Shown: one piece after another, positions 41,765 through 51,874 of the stretch
Layout: each line of letters opens with the position of its first letter
How positions within the stretch are numbered: the stretch's first letter is position 1
Assembly: GCA_025464995.1 (NCBI GenBank)
Contig: JAODMO010000005.1
Location: forward strand, 1 to 61,795
Length of the DNA: 61,795 bases
Direction of reading: 5' to 3'
Origin: Microbacteriaceae bacterium
GTDB taxonomy: Bacteria > Actinomycetota > Actinomycetes > Actinomycetales > Microbacteriaceae
Position numbers and translations under genes: made by a program
Notes under the pieces: generated by a model
The model's input: the letters and a program-made list of their open reading frames with translations, nothing else
Databases searched by the model: none
Told to the model about the DNA's origin: nothing

Positions 41765-42730
41765 GTGCGGCGCATCCCACTCGTCATCGACACCGACACC
41801 GCGCAGGACGACTGCATCGCGCTGCTGGTGGGGTTGCTCGACCCCCGCGCCGACCTGCGCGCCATCACGATGGTCGCCGGCAACGTCGGCTTCGAACGCC
41901 AGGTGCTGAACGCCCACCTCACGCTAAGCGTCGCGGGGCGGCTCGGCGAGATCCCGCTCTACCTCGGCTGCCGTCGCCCGCTCGTGCGCGAGTGGGTCTC
42001 CGCGGAGTACGCGCACGGCGACGGTGTCGGTGGCCTCACGATGGACTTCGAGGGGCTCGCGCCGGAACGCGAGCACGCCGTGGACGCGCTCATCGCGCTC
42101 GCTGCAGCATCCCCGGGGGAGATCACCGTGGTCTGCATCGGCCCGCTCACCAACATCGCCATGGCCGCCATCAAGGACCCACGGTTTGTCGCCGACGTGA
42201 AGGCGCTCGTCGTCATGGGCGGTTCCAACAACGCCCGCGGCAACATCACCGCGGCCGCGGAGTACAACTTCTATGTCGACCCGGAGGCCGCCGAGACGGT
42301 GTTCCATGCGGGCTTCGCGTCGATTACCGTCGTGCCGTGGGCACCGCTCACCCTCGCCGACGCGGTCTTCCCGCGCGAACGGCTCGCGCAGATCGCCGCG
42401 ATCGACACCCCGCTCGCGCGCTTCTACAGCCGAGTCGTCGAGACGACGTTGGGCTTCAACGAGAGCGTCGGCATCCACGGTTCGACGCACCCCGACTCGC
42501 TGGCCGCCGCCGTGCTGCTGCACCCGGAAATCGTCACGGCGCAGGCGAGGTACGCCGTCGACGTGGAGACGGGATCGCACCTGACCCGCGGCTACGCGGC
42601 GATGTCGTGGGGTGTGCACGGGCTCGAGGGCAACGCGACGGTCGTCGAATCGGTCGATGCGGAGGGCTTCGCCGACTACCTCGTCACGCTGCTGTCGACC
42701 GACACCGTGCCGAGTCGCGCTTTGCGCTGA
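41765..42730 (+). CDS. Inosine-uridine-preferring-type nucleoside hydrolase
   Basis: The 321-residue enzyme has the calcium-binding IDTDTAQDDCIALL motif near residues 8-21, GDGVGGLTM near 85, VCIGPLTNIAMA near 121-132 and GGSNNARGNITAAAEYNFYVD near 149-169, all family hallmarks. It cleaves ribonucleosides to base and ribose. It follows manC closely but fits the nucleoside locus downstream. The GTG start has no strong ribosome binding site, so coupling to manC is possible. Confidence 0.88.
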   Translation: MRRIPLVIDTDTAQDDCIALLVGLLDPRADLRAITMVAGNVGFERQVLNAHLTLSVAGRLGEIPLYLGCRRPLVREWVSAEYAHGDGVGGLTMDFEGLAPEREHAVDALIALAAASPGEITVVCIGPLTNIAMAAIKDPRFVADVKALVVMGGSNNARGNITAAAEYNFYVDPEAAETVFHAGFASITVVPWAPLTLADAVFPRERLAQIAAIDTPLARFYSRVVETTLGFNESVGIHGSTHPDSLAAAVLLHPEIVTAQARYAVDVETGSHLTRGYAAMSWGVHGLEGNATVVESVDAEGFADYLVTLLSTDTVPSRALR

Positions 42731-42763
42731 CGCTGGGCCGATCCGCTCCGTTCCGTGCCGCGA

Positions 42764-42777
42764 CCCCGGTCGGGGCG
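42764..42777 (+). terminator. Short hairpin after the nucleoside hydrolase gene
   Basis: GACCCCG/CGGGGC-type pairing (ACCCCGGTCGGGGC) followed by GTTTCC lies about 35 nt after the stop codon. Small but well placed, upstream of the BMP lipoprotein gene. The rest of 42731-42919 shows no gene. Confidence 0.35.
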
Positions 42778-42919
42778 TTTCCGAGACGTTTCCGCAGCAT
42801 CCCAGCTTTGTAACGTCTGGCACTCCCCACCCCGATTCCGCTCGGAGCGCTCGTCACAATCAGTAACCTGTTTTCCATCTGCTCTGGTATCGCCAGGGCA
42901 TGCATCTGGAGGAGAACTA

Positions 42920-43990
42920 GTGAACGTAATCACACGTAAGCGTGGAGTCGCTGGCCTGGCACTCGTCGGCACCGCGACCATGCTTCTCGCGGGCTGCGCC
43001 GCAGCGCCCGAAGAGGGCGACGCCGCAAAGAGCGTCGACTACAAGGCATGCGCCGTCTCCGACGAGGGCAGCTGGAACGACAAGTCTTTCAATGAGGCAG
43101 CCTACGAAGGACTCATGAAGGCCAAGAAGGACCTCGGCGTGAAGACGCTCGACGCCGAGTCGAGCTCCACCGACGACTTCGAGCCGAACCTCTCCCAGAT
43201 GGTCGACGGCAACTGCGACATCATCTTCGGTGTCGGATTCAACCTCATCGACGCGATCAACGCCGCCGCGGTCGAGAACCCCGACGACCACTTCGTCACG
43301 ATCGACGGCTACGTCGCCGACGAGTCGACCAAGAACCTCAAGCCGATCGTCTACTCGATGAACGAGTCGAGCTACCTCGCCGGCTACCTCGCCGCCGCGT
43401 ACTCCACCACGAAGGTCGTCGGCACCTACGGCGGACTGCAGATCGACGCCGTCACCGACTTCATGACCGGCTTCTACTCGGGCGCCAAGGCGTACGAGGA
43501 GGAGACCGGCGAGGCCGTCACCGTTCTCGGATGGGACCCGGCCGCGAAGACCGGCCTGTTCACCGACGGCTTCGGCGACAGTGAGGGTGCCAAGAGCATC
43601 AGTGCCGGCCAGATCGCTCAGGACGCCGACGTCATCTTCCCCGTCGCGGGTGGCCTCTTCAGCGCCACGTCTGAAGCCATCAACGAGTCGGGCAAGGACG
43701 TCGTCTTCATCGGCGTCGACAAGGACATCGCTGTCACGAGCCCCGAGTACGCCGACCAGGTGCTCACCTCGGTGCTCAAGAAGATGACCGACGCCGTCTA
43801 CGACGTCATCTCCGAGCAGGTCGACGGCGCCGAGTTCAGCGGCGAGCCGTACGTCGGAACCCTCGAGAACAAGGGCACCGACCTCGCCGACTTCGGCGCG
43901 TTCGACTCGAAGATCTCCGATGAGACCAAGGCGAAGCTCGACGAGCTCAAGGCCGGCATCATCGCGGGCGACATCAAGCCGCTCGGCTGA
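42920..43990 (+). CDS. BMP-family nucleoside-binding lipoprotein
   Basis: The 356-residue receptor has a lipoprotein signal (lipobox LAGC, Cys26) and the Bmp/PnrA basic membrane protein fold: AVSDEGSWNDKSFNEAAYEG near residues 46-65, VDGNCDIIFGVGF near 95, and AQDADVIFPVAGGLFSATSEA near 230-250. BMP proteins bind purine or pyrimidine nucleosides and feed an ABC importer. GTG start with GGAGGAGA 6 nt upstream. A perfect hairpin separates it from its three transporter genes. Confidence 0.92.
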   Translation: MNVITRKRGVAGLALVGTATMLLAGCAAAPEEGDAAKSVDYKACAVSDEGSWNDKSFNEAAYEGLMKAKKDLGVKTLDAESSSTDDFEPNLSQMVDGNCDIIFGVGFNLIDAINAAAVENPDDHFVTIDGYVADESTKNLKPIVYSMNESSYLAGYLAAAYSTTKVVGTYGGLQIDAVTDFMTGFYSGAKAYEEETGEAVTVLGWDPAAKTGLFTDGFGDSEGAKSISAGQIAQDADVIFPVAGGLFSATSEAINESGKDVVFIGVDKDIAVTSPEYADQVLTSVLKKMTDAVYDVISEQVDGAEFSGEPYVGTLENKGTDLADFGAFDSKISDETKAKLDELKAGIIAGDIKPLG

Positions 43991-44019
43991 TACCGCAACA
44001 CAGCAACAGCACGCAGCAT

Positions 44020-44049
44020 CGCCGGGGTGGCAGCAAGGCCACCCCGGCG
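44020..44049 (+). terminator. Perfect 12-bp hairpin after the BMP gene
   Basis: CGCCGGGGTGGC and GCCACCCCGGCG pair fully around a 6-nt loop, followed by TTCTGCGTCTCC. It lies between the receptor gene and the transporter genes, so it may attenuate transcription and give excess receptor. Confidence 0.65.
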
Positions 44050-44109
44050 TTCTGCGTCTCCCCGCCCGTTCCCGATCCACGCCGGATTACTGGCAGAATC
44101 TTCCACACG

Positions 44110-45605
44110 ATGAAACTCGAACTCCGCGGCATCACCAAGCGCTTCGGCGCCCTCGTCGCCAACGACCACATCGACCTCACTGTCGAGCCAGGCGAGATCC
44201 ACTGCCTCCTCGGTGAGAACGGTGCAGGCAAGTCCACTCTCATGAATGTGCTCTACGGGCTGTACGCCGCCGACGAGGGGGAGATCCTGCTCGACGACGA
44301 GCCGGTGCGCTTCAACGGAGCGGGCGACGCCCTGGCCGCGGGAATCGGGATGGTGCACCAGCACTTCATGCTCATCCCGGTCTTCTCCGTGGCAGAGAAC
44401 GTCATGCTCGGCCACGAACCGACCAAGAGCGGCGGAGTGCTCGACCTTCCCGCCGCGCGCGCGCTCGTGCGCGACATCTCGAAGCGCTTCGGCTTCGACA
44501 TCGACCCGGACGCCCTCGTCGGCGACCTCCCGGTCGGAGTGCAGCAGCGCGTCGAGATCGTCAAGGCCCTCGCCCGCGACGCGAAGGTGCTCGTGCTCGA
44601 CGAGCCGACCGCCGTGCTCACGCCGCAGGAGACCGACGAGCTCATGGTCATCATGAGGCAGCTCGCCGCGGCGGGCACCTCGATCGTCTTCATCACCCAC
44701 AAGCTGCGCGAGGTGAAAGAGGTCGCCGACCGCATCACCGTCATGCGGCTCGGGAAGATCGTCGCTACCGCTTCGCCATCCGCGACCACGACGGAACTCG
44801 CCTCGCTCATGGTGGGACGCACCGTCGACCTCACCGTCGACAAGAACCCGCCGACGCTCGGCGCCGAGTCGTTCGTCGTCGCCGGGCTCACGGTGCTCGA
44901 CGCCAACGGCGCGCGGCTGCTCGACGACGTCACCTTCACCATCCGTGAGGGTGAGATCCTCGCCATTGCCGGCGTGCAGGGCAACGGGCAGACCGAGCTC
45001 ACCGAGGCCATCCTCGGCCTCCGCTCGGGAGTGAAGGGGTCGGTCACGCTCGACGGCCGGGAACTCGTCGGCGCGTCGGTGCGCGACAGCCTCGACGCAG
45101 GCATCGGCTTCGTGCCGGAGGACCGCACCAAGGACGGCCTCGTCGCGGAGTTCAGCGTCGCCGAGAACCTCATGCTCGACCGCAGCGTCGGCGAACCCTT
45201 CGCGAAGGGGCTCAACATCCGGTTCGACTACCTCGACGAGTTCGCCGAGAAGTCGATCACGGAGTTCGACATTCGCACGCAGGGCACCGCCACCCTCGCC
45301 GGGCGCCTCTCCGGCGGCAACCAGCAGAAGGTCGTGCTCGCTCGCGAGCTGTCTCGAGAGCTGCGCCTCCTCATCGCCTCGCAGCCCACGCGAGGTCTGG
45401 ACGTGGGTTCCATCGAGTTCGTGCACGACCGCATCGTCGCGACCCGCGACTCGGGCATCCCGGTGCTCATCGTGTCGACGGAGCTCGACGAGGTGCTCGG
45501 CCTCGCCGACCGCATCGCGGTCATGTATCGCGGAAAGATCGTGGGCATCGTCGATGCCGACACCAGCCGGGCCACGCTCGGCGAGATGATGGCAGGTATC
45601 GCAGC

Positions 45606-45609
<4 letters not shown>
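44110..45609 (+). CDS. Nucleoside ABC transporter ATPase (tandem domains)
   Basis: The 499-residue protein has two nucleotide-binding domains. The first has Walker A GENGAGKST (residues ~37) and Walker B VLVLDEPT, but its signature is GVQQRVEIVK without LSGG. The second has LSGGNQQKVVLAREL near 398-412 and the degenerate LIASQPTRGLDVGS in place of Walker B. This asymmetric pattern is typical of sugar/nucleoside (CUT2-like) ATPases. It energises the two permeases that follow, the first overlapping it by 4 bp. CAGAAT 10 nt upstream may be part of an internal promoter. Confidence 0.92.
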
Positions 45610-46864
<1,255 letters not shown>

Positions 46865-46868
<4 letters not shown>

Positions 46869-48139
46869 CGACCGTCGCAACACCCCCCGTCGTTCATACG
46901 ATCACCGAGGTTCCCCGCAAGTGGAAGACCGCCGTCGCGCTCTCCGTGCTCGCGGTCGTCGCATTCGTCGTGTTCGGGGTCCTCGGCGATTCACGCGAGG
47001 CGCTCATCGTGTTCTCCGAGAAGACCGACGCGATCGTGCTGCCCAACGCGCCCGTCACCTCGAGAGTGCTCTGCATCATCGTCGGCATCCTGCTGCTGGC
47101 GCTCGCGGCGCTGTCGGTGTGGTTCACCGTCGGCCGCCGCACGGTGCCGCTGTGGCTCGTCATCGTCTTCACGGTGCTCTTCCTCGTGACGCTCGTCACC
47201 TACACCGGTGCGGGATCGAAGGTGCCGGTCGTCTTCCTCATCAGCGGATCCATCGCCCTCGCGACTCCCGTCGTGTTCGGTGCCCTCGCCGGTGTCATCG
47301 GTGAGCGTGTGGGTGTCGTCAACATCGCGATCGAGGGCCAGCTGCTCGCCGGCGCCTTCGTCTCCGCGGTCGTCGCCAGCATCACCGACAACCTCGTGCT
47401 CGGCCTCGTCGCCGCACTCGTCGGCGGAGCTCTCGTGTCGATGGTGCTCGCCGCCTTCTCGATCAAGTACCTGGTCGACCAGATCATCGTCGGTGTCGTG
47501 CTCAACGCCCTCGTCATCGGTCTCACCAACTTCTTCTACGCCGCGGTGCTCAACGACAACTCCCAGGAGACCAACTTCCCGGGAACGCTGCCGTTCCTCC
47601 CGATTCCGCTTCTGTCGAACATCCCCGTGATCGGCTCGGTGCTCTTCGACCAGCGACTCACGACGTACCTCATGTTCGTGCTCGTCCCGCTGGTCTGGTA
47701 CATCCTGTTCAAGACGAAGATCGGGCTCCGCATCCGTGCGGTGGGCGAGCATCCGCTGGCCGCAGACACCGTCGGCATCAACGTCAACCGCACCCGGTTC
47801 TGGACGGTCACGATCGCCGGCACGATCGCCGGTCTCGGCGGGGCGTCGCTCACCCTCGGCTCCGTCGGCGCATTCGTGCGCGAGATGTCGGCGGGCCAGG
47901 GCTTCATCGCCCTCGCCTGCGTCATCCTGGGGCGCTGGAACCCGTGGCTCGCGGCTCTCGCGGCACTGCTCTTCGGCTTCTCGAAGAACTTCCGCATCTT
48001 CGCGGGACAGACGGGTGCCGACATCCCGCCCGACCTCATCGCCATGGTGCCGTACCTCGTGACCCTCGTCGCCGTCGCCGGCCTCGTCGGTCGCGTCGTC
48101 GGCCCGGCCGCGGCAGGCAGACCATACGTCAAGCAGTAA
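46865..48139 (+). CDS. Nucleoside ABC transporter permease 2
   Basis: The 424-residue protein has about ten membrane helices, including extra N-terminal ones (residues ~20-125) before the conserved core, with GVVNIAIEGQLLAGAFVSAV near 155-174 and RIRAVGEHPLAADTVGINVN near 288-307. It forms the channel with permease 1. GTG start at 46865 overlaps the upstream stop by 4 bp; the frame is open far upstream but only as a shadow. Cytidine deaminase starts 10 nt after it. Confidence 0.9.
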
Positions 48140-48149
48140 GGACACCACC

Positions 48150-48557
48150 GTGACCGAGATCGACTGGGACGCCCTGCGCGTCGCCGCCAACGATGCGATG
48201 CGCAAGTCGTATTCGCCGTACTCGAACTTTCCGGTGGGAGCCGCCGCGCTCGTCTCCGACGGGCGCATCGTCTCCGGATGCAACGTGGAGAACGCGTCCT
48301 ACGGCGTCGGCCTGTGCGCGGAGTGCGCACTGGTGTCCGCGCTGCAGATGTCGGGTGGCGGGCAGCTCGTCGCATTCACGTGCGTCGACGGCCACGGCAA
48401 CATCCTGATGCCCTGCGGGCGCTGCCGCCAACTGCTCAACGAGTTCTCGGCCGAGGGCATGCTGCTCGAGACCGTGTCGGGCATCAAGACGATGGACGAG
48501 GTGCTGCCCGACGCCTTCGGCCCGCGCCAGCTCAAGGAGTACGCGGCGCAGAGCTGA
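48150..48557 (+). CDS. cdd: Cytidine deaminase
   Basis: The 135-residue enzyme has the small tetrameric CDA pattern: YSPYSNFPVGAAAL near residues 22-35, GCNVENASYGVGLCAECALV near 46-65 (catalytic Glu after CAE, first zinc Cys) and MPCGRCRQLLNEF near 90-102 (two zinc Cys). It deaminates cytidine and deoxycytidine. It sits directly after the nucleoside importer, so imported cytidine can enter uridine catabolism. GTG start. Confidence 0.94.
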   Translation: MTEIDWDALRVAANDAMRKSYSPYSNFPVGAAALVSDGRIVSGCNVENASYGVGLCAECALVSALQMSGGGQLVAFTCVDGHGNILMPCGRCRQLLNEFSAEGMLLETVSGIKTMDEVLPDAFGPRQLKEYAAQS

Positions 48558-48629
48558 GTCGTTCCGCAGGTCGAGTATGCCGCCTGCGGCCGTATCGAAC
48601 CCTGGCCCGCGACCCACAAGGAGACACCC

Positions 48630-49925
48630 ATGGCCGTTGAACCCTTCGACGTCGTCGACCTCATCCACACCAAGCGCGATAGCGGTGCCCTCAGCACGGC
48701 GCAGATCGACTGGCTCGTCGACGCCTACACGCGCGGGTACGTCGCCGACGAACAGATGGCGGCCATGACCATGGCGATCTTCCTCAACGGCATGGCGCGC
48801 GAGGAGATCCGCGACCTCACCCTCGCGATGATCGCGAGCGGCGAGACGCTCAGCTTCGCCGGGCTCGGCAAGCCCACCACCGACAAGCACTCGACCGGGG
48901 GAGTGGGCGACAAGATCACCCTCCCGCTCGCCCCGCTCGTGGCATCCTTCGGCGTGGCCGTGCCCCAGCTCTCCGGCCGCGGCCTCGGCCACACGGGCGG
49001 CACCCTCGACAAGCTCGAGAGCATCCCCGGCTGGCGTGCATCCCTCAGCAATGAGGAATTCCACCGTCAGCTGGCGGATGTCGGCGCCGTCGTGTGCGCC
49101 GCGGGCTCGGGCCTCGCACCCGCCGACGGCAAGCTCTACGCGCTGCGCGACATCACGGGAACCGTCGAGGCCATCCCCCTCATCGCGTCATCGATCATGA
49201 GCAAGAAGATCGCCGAGGGCACCTCCGCGCTCGTGCTCGACGTGAAGTTCGGCTCGGGCGCCTTCCTCAAGAACATCGAGCAGAGCCGCGAGCTCGCCGA
49301 GACTATGGTGGCCCTCGGCACGGATGCGGGCGTCGCGACGACCGCGCTGCTGACGAATATGAACGTTCCGCTCGGGCTCGCCATAGGCAACGCGAACGAG
49401 GTGCGGGAGGCGGTGGAGGTGCTGGCTGGCGGGGGCCCCGCCGACATCGTCGAGCTGACGATCGCGCTCGCACGGGAGATGCTCGCCCTCGCAGGCCAGC
49501 CCGACGCCGACGTCGAAGCGGCGCTGCGGAACGGCCGGGCGATGGACACCTGGAACGCGATGATCCGGGCGCAGGGCGGAGACCTCACGGCCGCCCTGCC
49601 GGTCGCGCGGGAGACGCACGTCGTGACGGCGGAGCGCTCGGGTCTCCTCGTCGAGCAGCAGGCGCTTCCGTTCGGAATCGCGGCGTGGCGGCTGGGCGCT
49701 GGGCGTGCGCGCAAGCAGGACCCCGTGCAGCATTCCGCCGGCATCGACCTGCACGCGAAACCGGGTGACTCGGTTACCGCGGGCCAGCCGCTGTTCACCC
49801 TGAGCGCGGACGAGCCCGAGCGGTTCGAGCGTGCCCTCGAGGCGCTGGATGGTGCGTACCGCATCGGCGACGCGGGCGACCCGGTGGAGACCGGCGGACC
49901 GCTCATCGCGGGTCGCATCGGTTGA
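48630..49925 (+). CDS. deoA: Thymidine/pyrimidine-nucleoside phosphorylase
   Basis: The 431-residue enzyme has the family signature TDKHSTGGVGDKITLPLAPL near residues 85-104, SGRGLGHTGGTLDKLESIPG near 114-133 and VLDVKFGSGAFLKN near 197. It phosphorolyses thymidine or uridine, releasing base and (deoxy)ribose-1-phosphate. AAGGAGA lies 6 nt upstream of the ATG. The 72-nt gap after cdd holds a CCGCAGG/CCTGCGG stem. Confidence 0.94.
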   Translation: MAVEPFDVVDLIHTKRDSGALSTAQIDWLVDAYTRGYVADEQMAAMTMAIFLNGMAREEIRDLTLAMIASGETLSFAGLGKPTTDKHSTGGVGDKITLPLAPLVASFGVAVPQLSGRGLGHTGGTLDKLESIPGWRASLSNEEFHRQLADVGAVVCAAGSGLAPADGKLYALRDITGTVEAIPLIASSIMSKKIAEGTSALVLDVKFGSGAFLKNIEQSRELAETMVALGTDAGVATTALLTNMNVPLGLAIGNANEVREAVEVLAGGGPADIVELTIALAREMLALAGQPDADVEAALRNGRAMDTWNAMIRAQGGDLTAALPVARETHVVTAERSGLLVEQQALPFGIAAWRLGAGRARKQDPVQHSAGIDLHAKPGDSVTAGQPLFTLSADEPERFERALEALDGAYRIGDAGDPVETGGPLIAGRIG

Positions 49926-50028
49926 GGCCGGCGTGTCGGCGGCGGATGTCTGCCCCTCTGCTCCGCAGTGCGGCGCCCGCGCCCCGCCGCGTCGCAGAGA
50001 CACCGCCCGGCATCCGGTCGAGGCGCGG

Positions 50029-50034
50029 TAGATT
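50029..50034 (+). promoter_or_regulatory. -10 element of add, leaderless arrangement
   Basis: TAGATT ends 7 nt before the ATG at 50042 and no Shine-Dalgarno sequence is seen. It suggests that add has its own promoter within the salvage cluster. Confidence 0.45.
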
Positions 50035-50041
50035 TGAACCC

Positions 50042-51154
50042 ATGAACACCGCTGCCGAAAACTACCTCCTTCCGGGCGGTGGCGCGTCCATCACCGCGCT
50101 GCCGAAGATCTCGCTCCATGACCACCTCGACGGCGGCCTCCGCCCCCAGACGATCATCGAGCTGGCAGGGGACATCGGCTACGAACTGCCGTCGACGGAT
50201 GCGACCGAGCTTGCGGCGTGGTTCACCTCCCAGTCGGACAGCGGTTCGCTCGTGGAGTACCTCAAGACCTTCGACGTGACCATCGCCGTCATGCAGACGC
50301 GCGAGGGCCTCTTCCGCGTCGCCCGCGAGTTCGTGCTCGACCTGGCCGACGACGGCGTCATCTACGGCGAGGTGCGCTGGGCCCCCGAGCAGCACCTCTC
50401 GGCCGGTCTCACGCTCGACGAGGCCGTCGAGGCCGTGCAGGAGGGGCTCGAGCAGGGCGTCGCCGACGTCGAGGAGAGCGGACGCGACATCCGCGTCGGC
50501 CAACTCGTCAGCGCCATGCGCCATGCCGACCGCGGCCTCGAGATTGCGCAACTCGCCGTGCGCCAGCGCGACAACGGCGTCGTCGGCTTCGACATCGCGG
50601 GCGCCGAGGCCGGGTTCCCGGCCAGCAAGCTCGCCGACGCCTTCGACTTCCTCGCGCGCGAATTCCTCCCCGTCACCGTGCACGCGGGCGAGGCCGACAG
50701 CCTCGACAGCATCAAGAGCGCACTCTTCGACGGCCGTGCCCTGCGCATCGGACACGGAGTGCGCATCGCGGAAGACATCTCGACGCAGAGCGAAGACGAC
50801 GAGGGCCAGTACGTCACCCTCGGACGTGTCGCCGAGTGGATCAAAGACCGCCAGATCGCTCTCGAGCTCTCGCCGTCGTCGAACCTGCAGACCAACGCGT
50901 GGGGTACCGAGCTCGCCGACCACCCCTTCGACCTGCTCTATCAGCTCGGATTCCGCGTCACGGTCAACGTGGACAACAGGCTGATGAGCAACACCAGCCT
51001 GTCGCGCGAGCTGTTCCTCCTCGCCGAGGAGTTCGGCTACGGCCTCGACGACCTCGCGCAGTTCCAGCTCAACGCGGCCGCCGCCGCCTTCCTCACGCTC
51101 GACGAGCGCGATGACCTGATCGAACGCATCATTACCGGATTCGAGCAGGCGTAG
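50042..51154 (+). CDS. add: Adenosine deaminase
   Basis: The 370-residue TIM-barrel enzyme has zinc ligands in SLHDHLDGGLRPQTI near residues 24-38 (HxH), the catalytic HAGEADSLDSI near 218 (His, Glu), RIGHGVRIAED near 236-246 and the late VNVDNRLMSNTSLSREL near 304-320 with the metal Asp. It converts adenosine to inosine for phosphorolysis by PNP. It ends 2 nt before the PTS IIA gene. Confidence 0.93.
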   Translation: MNTAAENYLLPGGGASITALPKISLHDHLDGGLRPQTIIELAGDIGYELPSTDATELAAWFTSQSDSGSLVEYLKTFDVTIAVMQTREGLFRVAREFVLDLADDGVIYGEVRWAPEQHLSAGLTLDEAVEAVQEGLEQGVADVEESGRDIRVGQLVSAMRHADRGLEIAQLAVRQRDNGVVGFDIAGAEAGFPASKLADAFDFLAREFLPVTVHAGEADSLDSIKSALFDGRALRIGHGVRIAEDISTQSEDDEGQYVTLGRVAEWIKDRQIALELSPSSNLQTNAWGTELADHPFDLLYQLGFRVTVNVDNRLMSNTSLSRELFLLAEEFGYGLDDLAQFQLNAAAAAFLTLDERDDLIERIITGFEQA

Positions 51155-51156
51155 GG

Positions 51157-51600
51157 ATGGCGCTCCCGGCGCTGACGGACGATGCCGTCGAGATCGCGGC
51201 TGTGGCGTCCGACTGGCGCGCCGCCGTCCATCTCGCCGGAGACGTGCTCGTGCGCGCCGGGGCCGCGACGGCCGCCTACGGCGCCGAGATGATCCGGATG
51301 ATCGACGAGCACGGCCCGTACGTCGTGATCGCGCCGGGGCTCGCGCTCGCGCACGCGCGGCCGGGCCCGACGGTGCTGCGCGACGGCCTCGCCATCGTGA
51401 CACTCGCCGAGCCGGTGAACTTCGGGCACCCGCACAACGACCCGGTGACGGTCGTGCTCGGCCTGTCGATCAAGTCGGCGGACACCCATCTCGCGGTCGT
51501 CGCCGAGCTGGCCAACGTGTTCAACGACTCGAACGCGATCGAGGCTCTCACGGCGGCGACGACCGTCGCCGAGGTGCGGGCCATCATGGGCGGAGGCTGA
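51157..51600 (+). CDS. PTS EIIA component (mannitol/fructose/ascorbate type)
   Basis: The 147-residue protein has the EIIA fold of the fructose-mannitol superfamily; the phospho-accepting His is in IAPGLALAHARPGPTV near residues 61-76, and FGHPHNDPVTVVLGL (~87-101) carries the second conserved His. It would accept phosphate from HPr and pass it to the IIB protein coded 2 nt later. No EIIC is present nearby, and the genes sit in a nucleoside salvage cluster, so a regulatory or separate role is possible. Confidence 0.85.
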   Translation: MALPALTDDAVEIAAVASDWRAAVHLAGDVLVRAGAATAAYGAEMIRMIDEHGPYVVIAPGLALAHARPGPTVLRDGLAIVTLAEPVNFGHPHNDPVTVVLGLSIKSADTHLAVVAELANVFNDSNAIEALTAATTVAEVRAIMGGG

Positions 51601-51601
51601 G

Positions 51602-51874
51602 ATGAAGATCGTGGCAATCTGTGGGGCAGGCATCGGCAGCTCCGGAATCCTCAAGGTCAACGCCGAAAGGGTGTTGAAGAAGCTCGACATCGAGGCCGAG
51701 GTGACCGCCGTGCACCTCGACTCCCTCGACCGGGCGCGCGACGCGCAGGTCATCCTCACGTCGGCGGAGTTCGTGGAGGCGATCGGCAAGACCTTCGCCG
51801 ACCTCATCGTGATCGACAACGTCTTCGACACGAACGAGCTCACGCAGAAGCTGGAAGCGTCTCTGGGGTCGTAG
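51602..51874 (+). CDS. PTS EIIB component (ascorbate/galactitol type)
   Basis: The 90-residue protein begins MKIVAICGAGIGSSGILKVN, with the phospho-Cys in ICGAGIGSS (Cys8), the pattern of ascorbate- or galactitol-type EIIB. It starts one base after the IIA stop codon. Its last 35 bp overlap the 3' end of a convergent membrane-protein gene. With no EIIC nearby, the sugar or its target is unknown. Confidence 0.85.
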   Translation: MKIVAICGAGIGSSGILKVNAERVLKKLDIEAEVTAVHLDSLDRARDAQVILTSAEFVEAIGKTFADLIVIDNVFDTNELTQKLEASLGS

